Assembly: GCA_003054695.1 (NCBI GenBank)
Contig: QAZA01000053.1
Location: 2,517-66,516 of the forward strand
Reading direction: 5' to 3'
Source: Verrucomicrobia bacterium LW23
GTDB taxonomy: Bacteria; Verrucomicrobiota; Verrucomicrobiia; Methylacidiphilales; UBA1321
DNA length: 64,000 nt
Below, piece after piece: positions 28,280 to 36,978 of the stretch. A program made the translations under genes and the position numbers. The notes under the pieces were generated by a model, which had not been told where the DNA came from, searched no databases, and saw nothing but the letters and a program-made list of their open reading frames with translations. Positions within the stretch are counted from its first letter, which is position 1. Every line of letters begins with the position of its first letter.

Positions 28280-28318
28280 ATGGAAAAGCAACTGTCGAAG
28301 AATAAAAGTAGCTGTTAA
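28280..28318 (+). CDS. Possible 12-codon peptide with a good ribosome binding site
   Basis: AAGGAG (28268-28273) lies six bases before an ATG that opens MEKQLSKNKSSC and stops at TAA. It stands in the AT-rich gap upstream of the small-RNA candidate and in the same direction. It could be a leader peptide or chance. There is no similarity to judge by. Confidence 0.2.
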   Translation: MEKQLSKNKSSC

Positions 28319-28435
28319 ACATATTTACTTAGGTAAAAGGATGATTCTAAAACAGAAGTGAATGCCTACAGCATCCGACGTTACGGATCGGGTATGAGAT
28401 ATCGATGTCATCAAGTAATAGTTTATACTATATAT

Positions 28436-28595
28436 CAACAGAGGAATAATGCACTCAACATATGTGTAAACTTTTGTTTGGCAATTGGATGGGTATGATG
28501 TTACGAATAAGACTTTAAAAACAAATTTTCCCTGCCTGCTGTATCAGCGTGCCTGCCTCAAGGAAGAGCGAGCAGAAGGCTCGTTCAATTTTTTG
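28436..28595 (+). ncRNA. Candidate small RNA gene in an AT-rich gap
   Basis: A rho-independent terminator on the plus strand (GAGCGAGC at 28567-28574, GCTCGTTC at 28580-28587, then six T) ends at 28595, yet no plus-strand gene lies upstream of it in the 510-bp gap 28207-28716. A TATACT (28424-28429) could start a transcript of about 160 bases, although a good -35 is missing. The sequence resembles none of 6S, SRP, tmRNA or RNase P RNA that I know. This rests mainly on the terminator. Confidence 0.35.
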
Positions 28596-28716
28596 CTGGT
28601 AAGCCGGGGGCATTCTATACATAATAACGGGTTCGAGCACTAGCAGGTTCGGGAAGAAGGGCGCCGCCTGCGCTCGTCAGGTGCGATTGTTTCATTAAAG
28701 TGTAGCCGGTTTTCCA

Positions 28717-29832
28717 GTGCAAACTCTTGTCAATAAACCACTTTTGCTGGACTCCACCTCTGCCGAATGGGAGCTGGACGGAGTCGCGCGCTATCGTCGC
28801 GACCAGATCAGCCAGTGGATTTTTGCCCGCCGCGCGGCTTCGTTTGGAGAGATGACCGACTTGCCGGCCGGGCTCCGCGAGACGCTGGACACGAACTATG
28901 AACTGCGCGCGATTAGCCTGGTACACGTGCAGGGCTCGCGCGATACCACGCGCAAGTTGCTGTGGAGCCTGCGTGGCGGTGACTATGTGGAGTCGGTTTT
29001 GATCCCGGCGTCACCCGATTTGTATGGCGAACGGGCGGATCGCTTCACGCTATGTATCTCCACACAAGTGGGTTGCGCCTACGGGTGCCGTTTTTGCGCG
29101 TCCGGCCTGGAGGGCTTTAAACGTAATCTCTCCGCTGGCGAGATTGTAGCGCAAATTATGGAGACAGAACGGGTTACGGGCGAAAAGATCAATAACCTGG
29201 TGTTTATGGGCATGGGCGAGCCGCTGGCCAATTACAAGAACCTGATGCGCGCCATGGATATCATCAACGCGCCCAAGGGTTTAAACATTGGGGCGCGGCA
29301 CATTACCGTCTCCACTTCAGGGCTTGCCCCCGTCATCCGCAAGCTGGCGGAGGACCCGAGGCAGATTCGCCTGGCGCTGTCCCTGCACGGGGCGACGGAC
29401 GAAGTGCGCGACCGGATTATGCCGGTGAACAAGAAGTACCCATTAGCGGAGCTTCTGGATGCGTGCGCCTACCACTCGGACCGCAAGAAGAAGATGATGA
29501 CTTTCGAGTATATACTTATTAATGGCGTTAATGATGGCCTGGACCAGGCCGCCATGCTTGCCCGCCACGCCACGCGCATCCACGCCAAGGTCAACCTCAT
29601 CCCCTACAATAAGGTGGAGGGCATGGACTGGGTGCGGCCGTCGATGAAGCGCATCCACGCTTTTGCGGCGCGCGTGCGCGAGGGCGGTGCCGTGGCCACC
29701 GTGCGCCTGGAGAAGGGCCACGATATCGACGCCGCGTGCGGTCAATTGCGTTTGCGGCGCGTGCGTGAGGACGCTGCCGGCGATCCGAAAGTGGTCGCGC
29801 CCGCGGAGGGTGCGGAGCCCCGTAGCGCGTAA
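28717..29832 (+). CDS. rlmN: Dual-specificity 23S rRNA/tRNA adenine-C2 methyltransferase
   Basis: This radical SAM enzyme methylates A2503 of 23S rRNA and A37 of some tRNAs. It has the CxxxCxxC cluster motif (CAYGCRFC), GEPLANY, the SAM-binding SLHGATDEVRD and the conserved C-terminal cysteine in DAACGQLR. The length of 371 residues fits, with a Pro/Ala-rich tail of about 20 residues beyond the family end. The start is the GTG at 28717, since no ATG is in a suitable place. Confidence 0.94.
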   Translation: MQTLVNKPLLLDSTSAEWELDGVARYRRDQISQWIFARRAASFGEMTDLPAGLRETLDTNYELRAISLVHVQGSRDTTRKLLWSLRGGDYVESVLIPASPDLYGERADRFTLCISTQVGCAYGCRFCASGLEGFKRNLSAGEIVAQIMETERVTGEKINNLVFMGMGEPLANYKNLMRAMDIINAPKGLNIGARHITVSTSGLAPVIRKLAEDPRQIRLALSLHGATDEVRDRIMPVNKKYPLAELLDACAYHSDRKKKMMTFEYILINGVNDGLDQAAMLARHATRIHAKVNLIPYNKVEGMDWVRPSMKRIHAFAARVREGGAVATVRLEKGHDIDAACGQLRLRRVREDAAGDPKVVAPAEGAEPRSA

Positions 29833-29910
29833 AGTGTTGTAGCGGGGGCGGTTGCGGAGAAGTCCCTTGCGGAGAATGCGTTGCGGCCCGGATAAAAGGA
29901 CTTTAATCTT

Positions 29911-29922
29911 TTGTTATAACAA
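29911..29922. promoter_or_regulatory. Operator-like palindrome before the GntR/LacI regulator
   Basis: TTGTTATAACAA is a perfect 12-base palindrome 14 bases before the start codon. It overlaps TATAAC and TATAGA, which could be -10 boxes, so a bound protein would block transcription. Autoregulation by the downstream regulator is inferred. Confidence 0.5.
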
Positions 29923-29936
29923 TATAGACTATCCGG

Positions 29937-31064
29937 ATGACAGAAGAGACCTTGCCCTCCCGCGCGCTGCTGGAGCAGGCGATTGCCCGGCCCTGGGATG
30001 GACAGCTTCCTTTGCATGCCAAAGTCCATCGCGGCCTTAAGTTCGCCATCGAGAACTACTTTGATGACGGCCAGCGCTTCTACACGGAAAAAGAGCTCAT
30101 CGAGTACCTGAAGGTCAGCCAGGTCACCGTCCGCCGCGCCGTGTACGATCTTGTGCGCGAAGGCCTGCTGGAACGCCGCGTTGCCAAGGGCACCTTTGTA
30201 CGTAAACGTGTGGGCGGCAAGGGGAAGGGACTTTTTGAGGTGGCCGTGCACGTGGCGGATTGGGACTCGTCGTTTCTAAGCCAGTTGCTGCGCCAGGTGG
30301 TAATGGCCTGCAACGCTAACCAGCTCAGCCCCAAGGTGTTCTACTCGCGGCAGAGCGGCGATGTGCTCAGCCGCGAGGGCGAAGAGTGGAACCAGGCGGA
30401 AATCTCCGCCGCTATTCTCATTGCGCCCCCGCCAAACCTGGCGACGGACCTGTGCCGACTGTACACGGCGGGCGGCAAGCGCGTCGTAGCGGTCGATTCG
30501 CGCATACCCGGCGAGCGCACGGACTACGTTGGCACCGATAACCAGGCGATTACGCGCATTGGCCTGGATCATCTGACGACGCTGGGCCACGAGCGTATCG
30601 CTTTGCTGCTCAACGAGCCCGAGGATAACGAGAACGTGCAACAGCGGGCGGAATATTTCGAAATGGAGTGCCGCGCGCGGGGCCTGAAAGGCTGGAAAGT
30701 GGTGCCATGCGGCACGAAATTCTGGGAGGACTCCTACTCGAAGGCATTTAAGGCGATGGACACGCTGATGCAGAACGAGCCGCGGCCCACTGCCATTTTT
30801 GCATTCGATGACCCGGGTGCATGGGCTGCGCTTAAGTGGTCCAGCCAGAACAAGATACGTGTGCCGGAGGATGTCTCCGTGCTGGGCTTTGCAAATGACA
30901 AACCGAGCGCGTTCACCCACCCTGCGCTCTCCACAATCGCGCACCCGATCGCCGACATTGCCGCGACGGCGGTCGACTTTGTCGCTCACGAAGCAGGGGT
31001 GCCGCGGACGCGGCTGCTGACGCCGAGCCTGGTGCTGCGCGAGAGCACGGCGGCGCTGCGCTGA
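29937..31064 (+). CDS. GntR-type helix-turn-helix regulator with LacI-like sensor domain
   Basis: The 375-residue protein has a winged helix of the GntR type at residues about 28-90 (FYTEKELIEYLKVSQVTVRRAVYDLV) and a periplasmic-binding-protein-like sensor domain (residues about 100-370) of the LacI type. That sensor includes YVGTDNQAITRIGLDHLTTLGHERIA, FAFDDPGAW and PEDVSVLGFANDKPSAF. Such hybrids usually sense sugars or their derivatives. The effector is unknown and no sugar operon is adjacent. The operator-like palindrome upstream suggests control of its own gene. Confidence 0.9.
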   Translation: MTEETLPSRALLEQAIARPWDGQLPLHAKVHRGLKFAIENYFDDGQRFYTEKELIEYLKVSQVTVRRAVYDLVREGLLERRVAKGTFVRKRVGGKGKGLFEVAVHVADWDSSFLSQLLRQVVMACNANQLSPKVFYSRQSGDVLSREGEEWNQAEISAAILIAPPPNLATDLCRLYTAGGKRVVAVDSRIPGERTDYVGTDNQAITRIGLDHLTTLGHERIALLLNEPEDNENVQQRAEYFEMECRARGLKGWKVVPCGTKFWEDSYSKAFKAMDTLMQNEPRPTAIFAFDDPGAWAALKWSSQNKIRVPEDVSVLGFANDKPSAFTHPALSTIAHPIADIAATAVDFVAHEAGVPRTRLLTPSLVLRESTAALR

Positions 31065-31070
31065 CGGGAT

Positions 31071-31105
31071 TTCCTTCTCACGCAACATGTTGCGTGAGAA
31101 GGGAA
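31071..31105. terminator. Long perfect hairpin between convergent genes
   Basis: TTCCTTCTCACGCAAC pairs with GTTGCGTGAGAAGG across a two-base AT centre (inner arms GCAAC/GTTGC). It lies between the ends of the regulator gene and argS, which converge. There is no T-run on either side. Confidence 0.65.
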
Positions 31106-31124
31106 TGGGGGGGCGTTGCCACGA

Positions 31125-32900
31125 CTACATTCGGTCCACGGTCTGGATGCCAAGCAGGGAGAGGCCGAGCTTGAGCGTGCGGCCGGTCAGGGACGTGAGT
31201 GCGAGGCGGGAGAGGCGGACGGCCTCGGGGTTGTCGCCCTTGAGGATCGGGCACGCTTCGTAGAACTGATGGAATATCGTGGCCAGATCGAAGAGGTACA
31301 CGCACAGGTAGTGCGGGCGGCTCTCCTCTGCGACGAGCTTTACGGATTCTTCGAAATCGATAAGCTTTTTGGCTAGCGTAAGTTCCGCGGGATCCGTGAG
31401 GATGAGGCCATCGGGCAGCGCCGCGGAAAGGTCCGCGGGCGCGGGTTCGCTGCCCGCTTTGCGGAAGACGGCCTGCGTACGTACATAAGCGTTAATGATG
31501 TACGGCGCGGTGTTGCCATCAAAGGCCAGAAGCTTGTTCCAGTCGAAGACATAATCGAGGTTGCGATTCTGCGCCATATCAGCATACTTAACGGCGCCAA
31601 TGCCAAGGACTTTTGCCAGCGCGGTCGATTCTTCCGCGGAAAGGTCGGGGCGCTTTTCGGAGAGAATGGCCTGGGCGCGGGACTCCGCTTCGTCGAGGAG
31701 TTCCTTGAGTTTGAGCGTGCCTCCGTCGCGGGTGCTGAGTGCTTTCTTGTTGGGGCCCAACACCTTGCCAAACCAGACGTGCTCCAGCCTGACGCGCGAT
31801 TCATCATAGCGCCACATGCGGGCAGCGGCAAAGATCTGCTTGAAATGCAGTTGCTGGCGCCCGTCAGTTACGTAGATGATGGAGTCGGCCTTCCACTTTT
31901 TGTCCTCATTTATTGTATCAACACGATACTCAATAGTGGCAAGATCCGTTGTTGCATAGAGGAAGGCACCATCGGATTTCTGAATCGCAAGAGGTTCGTT
32001 CTTCAGCGCTTCGATGTTATCAAAGAAGATGCGGATGGCTCCTTCATCATTTCTTGCAATTCCTTTATCCTTAAACTCGGCAACAACGCCGGGGAGCATA
32101 TCATTATAGAAGCTTTCGCCCAGCGTATAGTCAAAGCGGACATCCATACGGTGGTAGAGTTCTTCCATGGCATCAATGGAGGCTTTGACAAAGTGCTTCC
32201 ACAGCGCAACATTTTCGGGGTCAAGGGCTTGCAGCTTGACGAGTTCGGCCTTGGCGGCTTCGCGAAGTTCGGGCTCGGCTTTGCATTTTTCACTCGTGCG
32301 AATGTAGAGATCTTCAAGGTGGCCAATAGGATCCTGCTCCAGCAATTGGGGATCGCCGCTTTGCTTATAGCCGAGGATGGCGATGCCAAACTGGGTGCCC
32401 CAGTCGCCAATATGGTTGTCCGCAATCACTTTCTGGCCGAGAAATCGTTGCACGCGGGCAAGTGCATCGCCGAGGATGGTGCTGCGTAAGTGGCCTACGT
32501 GCAACTCTTTAGCTACGTTGGGGCCGCTGTAGTCCAGCACCAGGGTAAGGGGTTGGGCAGCTTTGCCGCAGCCGAGGCGCTCCGTGTCGTGCAGGCGCGA
32601 TAACACGTTGGCGCCCACGTATTTATCTTTGAGCCGAAAATTGACGAAGCCGGGGCCGGCGATCTCTGGGGCGGCAATAATGTCGTTCTCCCCAAGCGCG
32701 GCGACGACTTTGGCGGCCAGGTCTCGAGGATTGGCTTTTTCGCTCTTGGCTTGCACCATCGCCACGTTTGTCTGGAAGTCGCCGTGGCGCGTGTCCGGGC
32801 AGGGGCGAACGTAGGGGCCGGGCACGGCGCGGTCGCCAAAAAGCTGGGTAACAACCTGGGCGACAAGGGTTTCGACTTCCTGGCGGGGTGTGGGAATCAT
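31125..32900 (-). CDS. argS: Arginyl-tRNA synthetase
   Basis: This cytoplasmic class I enzyme charges tRNA-Arg. The HIGH-type signature is seen as HVGHLRSTI after NVAKEL. The N-terminal tRNA-interaction domain (DFQTNVAM), the GDWGTQFG block and the C-terminal anticodon-binding domain (HQFYEACPIL) are all present. The KMSKS loop is replaced by GPNKKALSTRDGGT, as in many ArgS enzymes. The length of 591 residues is typical. Confidence 0.97.
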   Translation of the reverse strand: MIPTPRQEVETLVAQVVTQLFGDRAVPGPYVRPCPDTRHGDFQTNVAMVQAKSEKANPRDLAAKVVAALGENDIIAAPEIAGPGFVNFRLKDKYVGANVLSRLHDTERLGCGKAAQPLTLVLDYSGPNVAKELHVGHLRSTILGDALARVQRFLGQKVIADNHIGDWGTQFGIAILGYKQSGDPQLLEQDPIGHLEDLYIRTSEKCKAEPELREAAKAELVKLQALDPENVALWKHFVKASIDAMEELYHRMDVRFDYTLGESFYNDMLPGVVAEFKDKGIARNDEGAIRIFFDNIEALKNEPLAIQKSDGAFLYATTDLATIEYRVDTINEDKKWKADSIIYVTDGRQQLHFKQIFAAARMWRYDESRVRLEHVWFGKVLGPNKKALSTRDGGTLKLKELLDEAESRAQAILSEKRPDLSAEESTALAKVLGIGAVKYADMAQNRNLDYVFDWNKLLAFDGNTAPYIINAYVRTQAVFRKAGSEPAPADLSAALPDGLILTDPAELTLAKKLIDFEESVKLVAEESRPHYLCVYLFDLATIFHQFYEACPILKGDNPEAVRLSRLALTSLTGRTLKLGLSLLGIQTVDRM

Positions 32901-32984
32901 AAAGGTGCGGGCTAGGTTAAAGGGGAATGCGAAGCGGTTATAATGCCGCGTGCGCGCAAAAAAGACAACTGTCGAGGAAACGAC

Positions 32985-33016
32985 AAAGGAGCAAGGCGTG
33001 GTGCCGTTGCTCCTTT
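32985..33016. terminator. Hairpin between two minus-strand genes
   Basis: AAAGGAGCAA (32985-32994) pairs with TTGCTCCTTT (33007-33016) over a 12-base loop. It lies between the metallophosphoesterase gene, which ends at 33082, and argS, which begins at 32900, and would stop transcripts of the former. Confidence 0.6.
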
Positions 33017-33081
33017 GGGCGACATCGCGGGCCGCGGGTGCGGCGTGCGCGTGAAATCAGAAGCTTCTTGCTATCAACGCG

Positions 33082-33804
33082 TTACACGGCGTTGGCAAGG
33101 CGCTCGGCCAGGCGCATGGGCAGGCCGGCGTTCTTGATCTTGATTTGCGCTTTGGCGATGTCGTAGGGGACTCGTCGCAGCTCGATGTTGTTGGAGCTGG
33201 AGTCGTAGATGACGTAGGCGGAGCGCCAGTCGTTGTCGCGGGGCTGGCCCACGCTGCCGACGTTAACGAAGTACTTTTTGTCTGGCTGCAGGTCTATTTT
33301 CTTGTAGAAGAACTCGTGCACGCGGGTGTCGCGGATGAAGACGTGCGGCACATGCGTGTGGCCGAAGAAGCAGAGGTTTGTTTTTTGGTACTGAAAACTC
33401 GCTTCGGCGTCCAGGCAGGAGAAGACGTAGCCCCAGCGGCCAGGCTGGTCCAGCGTGGAGTGGACGATGGTGAAGGAGTTTACGGGGCGGGTGAGGGGGA
33501 GTGCGCGGATGAACTCCTTGTGCTCCTTGGTCAGTTGCGAGCGGGAGTACTTGATGCTGGCCAGGGCCAGATCGTTAAAGTGTTCCACCTCACGCTGTTC
33601 CGAGGCTTCCTCGTCGTGATTGCCCTTGACTATGGGACATCCAAGTGCGCGGACGATCTCCAGGCACTCCCGGGGGCTGGCGTTGTATCCGACAATGTCG
33701 CCCAGGCACACCGTGTTGGTGACACCCTGAGCCTGCATGTCTTCCAGAACGGCCTCCAGGGCTTCCAGATTACTGTGAACGTCGGCAAAGATTCCAAATC
33801 TCAT
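33082..33804 (-). CDS. YfcE/MJ0936-like metallophosphoesterase
   Basis: The 240-residue protein is a calcineurin-like phosphoesterase with all metal motifs: DVH at the N terminus, GDIVGY, GNHDE, H in IVHSTL and GHTHVP. It probably hydrolyses phosphodiesters with two metal ions. The substrate is not shown. The gap of 285 bp on the right holds no recognised gene. Confidence 0.88.
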   Translation of the reverse strand: MRFGIFADVHSNLEALEAVLEDMQAQGVTNTVCLGDIVGYNASPRECLEIVRALGCPIVKGNHDEEASEQREVEHFNDLALASIKYSRSQLTKEHKEFIRALPLTRPVNSFTIVHSTLDQPGRWGYVFSCLDAEASFQYQKTNLCFFGHTHVPHVFIRDTRVHEFFYKKIDLQPDKKYFVNVGSVGQPRDNDWRSAYVIYDSSSNNIELRRVPYDIAKAQIKIKNAGLPMRLAERLANAV

Positions 33805-34089
33805 CCTTACAACCTTGTATTGCTTAAAAGTTTAGGTCAGCGGCTATTGTGTGGCGATAAAATTCGTGCCGATTTTCGCGCGGCGCGGGCGGGGGATCGT
33901 GCTCCGCGCCTTGGGTCGTGATGCGTCAGGCCGCAGCGCTCTGGTCCGAGAACCGTAGAAGCGGCGGGATGTTTTGGCGAGATAGATTGTTGCGTGCTGG
34001 CGATGTATTCAAGAAAATGATTTCCAGATGCCTCATTTTTCCGCAAGGGCGCATTTGCAAGGGTTTACGCGGTGGGCGAGCGGGGATGG

Positions 34090-34959
34090 TTATTCGCGGA
34101 TACGTTCCGCTATCGGCACGTTCAGTTTGGATTCGAGGGCTCGAATTTCGCGAAGGATGCGTGGCCAGTCCATGTCCTTGTCGGTATGGGTGCGGTGGCG
34201 GGCCCAGAGGCGGCGCCAGTAGTCCAGCGCCTCTTGCTCACGGCCGGCGCGGCGCAAAATAAAGCCGGGCAGGCGGGAATTAAAGGGTTGCGCGCCGGGG
34301 AGCAGCGAAGCCTGCTCGTAAAGTTTTGCCGCGGTCACGGGGTCTTTCAGCCTTTGTAAGTGCAACTGCGCCAGCTGGATGTGCAGGTCTACGCTTTCCG
34401 GGTTAATCTCCAGGCCGTTGCGCATCAGCTTTTCGCCTTCCTCCACCCAGTAGCGCTCGATGGCGATGCGCCGGGCCAGACTGGGTTCGCGCTTATCGTT
34501 GCGTTTGGCGATGGCCACATTGTAGGCCATGTGCCAGCCGCCCATGCCCCAAAAGATGGGGGAGTTGGGCTGCAGCATGGTGGTGAGCTGGATGCTGGAG
34601 CGCATGCGGCTCCAGTCCTCGCGCATAAAACTTTCGGTTACATCGCGCCAATAGTAGTCCGCCACCACGCCGCGCAGGCCGGCCAGGATGGAGATAAGTG
34701 TGTCCTGCGTCAGCCGACTGCGTAAGTCGCTGGAGATGTGGGTGATCGAGTGAAAGCCGGCGGCGCGCTGGCTGGCGTCTATCGCCGTCTCCATCAGTAG
34801 CTTGGGGACGCAGAACACGATGAGCAGCAACAGGATACGCAGCGACGGACGGGTATGCCACGGGCCGTCCCACCGGGATATCCAGCGCGACTCGTCGGCG
34901 GCTGCCGCAATGTCCTCAGGCAGCTCGTTCTCGACGTCGATATCGTGGGCGGGGCGCAT
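34090..34959 (-). CDS. Membrane protein with TPR-like repeat region
   Basis: The ATG at 34959 gives 289 residues. One membrane helix (SLRILLLLIVFCVPKLL) follows a charged N terminus, and the rest is helical, with a TPR-like stretch (GLEINPESVDLHIQLAQLHLQRLKD) and a conserved-looking WRDVTESFMREDW region. No enzyme motif is seen. It starts 13 bp after the ABC permease stop, so it is the third gene of that operon and may be a substrate-side partner of the transporter. The exact function is unknown. Confidence 0.72.
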   Translation of the reverse strand: MRPAHDIDVENELPEDIAAAADESRWISRWDGPWHTRPSLRILLLLIVFCVPKLLMETAIDASQRAAGFHSITHISSDLRSRLTQDTLISILAGLRGVVADYYWRDVTESFMREDWSRMRSSIQLTTMLQPNSPIFWGMGGWHMAYNVAIAKRNDKREPSLARRIAIERYWVEEGEKLMRNGLEINPESVDLHIQLAQLHLQRLKDPVTAAKLYEQASLLPGAQPFNSRLPGFILRRAGREQEALDYWRRLWARHRTHTDKDMDWPRILREIRALESKLNVPIAERIRE

Positions 34960-34972
34960 GAAAAGAGGTTGC

Positions 34973-35863
34973 TTATAACTCGCGCTCGGAGAATAAAAGG
35001 GAGGCCAGAGCAATAGCACAAGTAATATAGAAAGCCGAGTAGCCGAGAAGCCCGAAGGTCATATCCCATGTCACTTTGGTGCCTAGTACCATTTCATCAA
35101 TAGCACTGAAGGAACGCATGTTGGGGATAAGCGCGGCGATACAGCTCAGCAGCGCTTTTTGTATGGGCCCGTACTGTTCTGTGGGATCCATCACCACATC
35201 GCGCGCGTAGCCTTGCATATGGCCGATGACATAGAACATAAATGTAGTGCATACCGTAAAGATGGCCGAAGTAGTAATGGTGGAGATCACCATGGCCATT
35301 GCCGCAACTATGCACAAACGGGCATAAACGAGCAGGATGCCCTGAAGGATCATGGGATCCTGGGCCTGGGCAAGGACGGTATTTGTGTTTGTGGTGATAA
35401 GCTGCCTCTTGTCCAGCTCGGGAACACCTTCCTGCTCAACAAGCTGGGTGTAGCTTGCGATGTTAATCTGGGCCTGTACATTCAGTACTATCAAAAAGAC
35501 AATCGACATGAGCAACGTAACAACGCCAAGCAGCGCTACCACGCCCAGATACTTGCCAACAATAAATTCCGACCGCCGCACGGGCTTGGCCAGAATAGTA
35601 TAGATCGTGCGATTCTCCAGCTCATTGGGAATCATGTAGGCGGTGCTGATAAGAGCGATAAACAAGCCAAATACCGTCATCGCACCAAAGCAGAAATCGA
35701 GGAGGAACTTGATCTGCTCATCACTCTTTAGCGTTGAGAAGTAGAGAGACGTGCCTACAGCTATAACTGCAAACAGGATAAGGATATTCAACACCTTCTG
35801 CCGCATGGCCTCCAGAAGAGTAATGCGCGCAAGGGCAAAAATACGTTGCACACTCTCCATCAT
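34973..35863 (-). CDS. ABC-2 type transporter permease
   Basis: The 296-residue integral membrane protein has about six helices with the ABC-2 pattern: an N-terminal helix, ENRTIYTILAKPVRRSEFIVGKYLG (the coupling region), paired helices VVALLGVVTLLMSIVF and others, and a final helix near the C terminus. It pairs with the ATPase encoded immediately upstream, the ATPase stop and permease start overlapping by four bases. The substrate is not known. Confidence 0.9.
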   Translation of the reverse strand: MMESVQRIFALARITLLEAMRQKVLNILILFAVIAVGTSLYFSTLKSDEQIKFLLDFCFGAMTVFGLFIALISTAYMIPNELENRTIYTILAKPVRRSEFIVGKYLGVVALLGVVTLLMSIVFLIVLNVQAQINIASYTQLVEQEGVPELDKRQLITTNTNTVLAQAQDPMILQGILLVYARLCIVAAMAMVISTITTSAIFTVCTTFMFYVIGHMQGYARDVVMDPTEQYGPIQKALLSCIAALIPNMRSFSAIDEMVLGTKVTWDMTFGLLGYSAFYITCAIALASLLFSEREL

Positions 35864-36798
35864 TTCGTGTCTCCGGCAGAGGTTCTGCTGTTAGCTTCCG
35901 TGGCTGCTGCTGCTACGCGCGCATCCTCGGCCCGGGCCTCGGCCTTGCGTTTGGCAATGACATCCATAAACAGGCTTTCCAGCGATCGGCGCGAGCTCGT
36001 AAACTCTACGGACGTAGCACCTTGCGAACGCAGTGCTTCTTCCGTCCTGGCACGCCCGGCGGCATCGGAGGGCAGGCCGGCGGCGGTGATCTGTGTGCGG
36101 TCGCGATCGATAAGTAGCTCGTCCAGAGTGCCTTCCATCAGCTTGATGCCCAGGTGGAAGATGGCGACGCGGTCCGCCACTTCCTCCACCTGCTCCAGCA
36201 GATGCGAGGAGAAAATGACCGTTTTGCCCATGCCGCGCAGCCGCAAAATCATATCGCGTATGTCGCGCGAGCCCATGGGGTCGACGCCGGCGGTCGGCTC
36301 GTCCAGCAGCAGCAGGTCGGGATCGTGCAGCAGCGCCTGGGCAAGGCCAATGCGCTGGAGCATGCCTTTGGAGTAGGCGCTGAGCGGGCGGTCCCGGCCG
36401 TTTTCCAGGCCCACCAGGTGGATGAGTTCGTCGATGCGTTTATCCAGCGCTTTGCCGCCCAGGCCGCTGAGCTTGCCGTAAAAGCGCAGCGTTTCGTCGC
36501 CGTTCAGGAACTTGTAGAAGTAGGGGTTCTCCGGCAAAAAGCCCATGCGGCGTCGGCTTTGCAGGCTGGGCACTTTTTCGCCAAAAATGCGGGCCTCGCC
36601 GGCGGTGGGCTTGATCAGGCCCAGCAGCAGCTTCATGGTGGTGCTTTTGCCGCAGCCGTTGGGGCCGAGCAGGCCGAACACCTCGCCGGCGCGGATGTCG
36701 AGGTCCAACGGGCTGAGGGCCACCAGCACCTTGCGTTTCCACGGCAGGCGGTAGCGCTTGGTCAGGCCGCGAATTTCAACTGCGTTGGCGGGGGGCAT
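35860..36798 (-). CDS. ABC transporter ATP-binding protein
   Basis: The 312-residue ATPase has Walker A GPNGCGKST, the signature YSKGMLQRIGLAQ (an ABC-2 type variant of LSGGQ), Walker B LLLLDEPTAGVD and the switch histidine SSHLLEQVEEVADR. It drives the permease of the next gene, with which it overlaps by four bases. The C-terminal extension after about residue 225 is typical of exporters of this class. It is divergent from the STM4015-like gene. Confidence 0.93.
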   Translation of the reverse strand: MPPANAVEIRGLTKRYRLPWKRKVLVALSPLDLDIRAGEVFGLLGPNGCGKSTTMKLLLGLIKPTAGEARIFGEKVPSLQSRRRMGFLPENPYFYKFLNGDETLRFYGKLSGLGGKALDKRIDELIHLVGLENGRDRPLSAYSKGMLQRIGLAQALLHDPDLLLLDEPTAGVDPMGSRDIRDMILRLRGMGKTVIFSSHLLEQVEEVADRVAIFHLGIKLMEGTLDELLIDRDRTQITAAGLPSDAAGRARTEEALRSQGATSVEFTSSRRSLESLFMDVIAKRKAEARAEDARVAAAATEANSRTSAGDTK

Positions 36799-36978
36799 GG
36801 TGTGAGGAGAGCGAAGGAGGGGATTCTCGCGGGGGAAAAAGACTGGAGCTTACGCTAAGTGTACGGCAAGGAGAAGATGAATTCTTTGAAATTTTTGCGA
36901 CAATCTTCGCGATCATTTTCGCGCAGGCTGCCGCGCTTGCTTGACTCGCGCCACAATTCGCGCTCTCATCGTGCGACT

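Noticed and set aside
28436-28595. 6S, SRP or tmRNA identity of the small RNA candidate
   Set aside because: The expected conserved parts (long bulged helix of 6S, GGTCAGG/GGAAGCAGC loop of SRP, tmRNA tag) were not seen.
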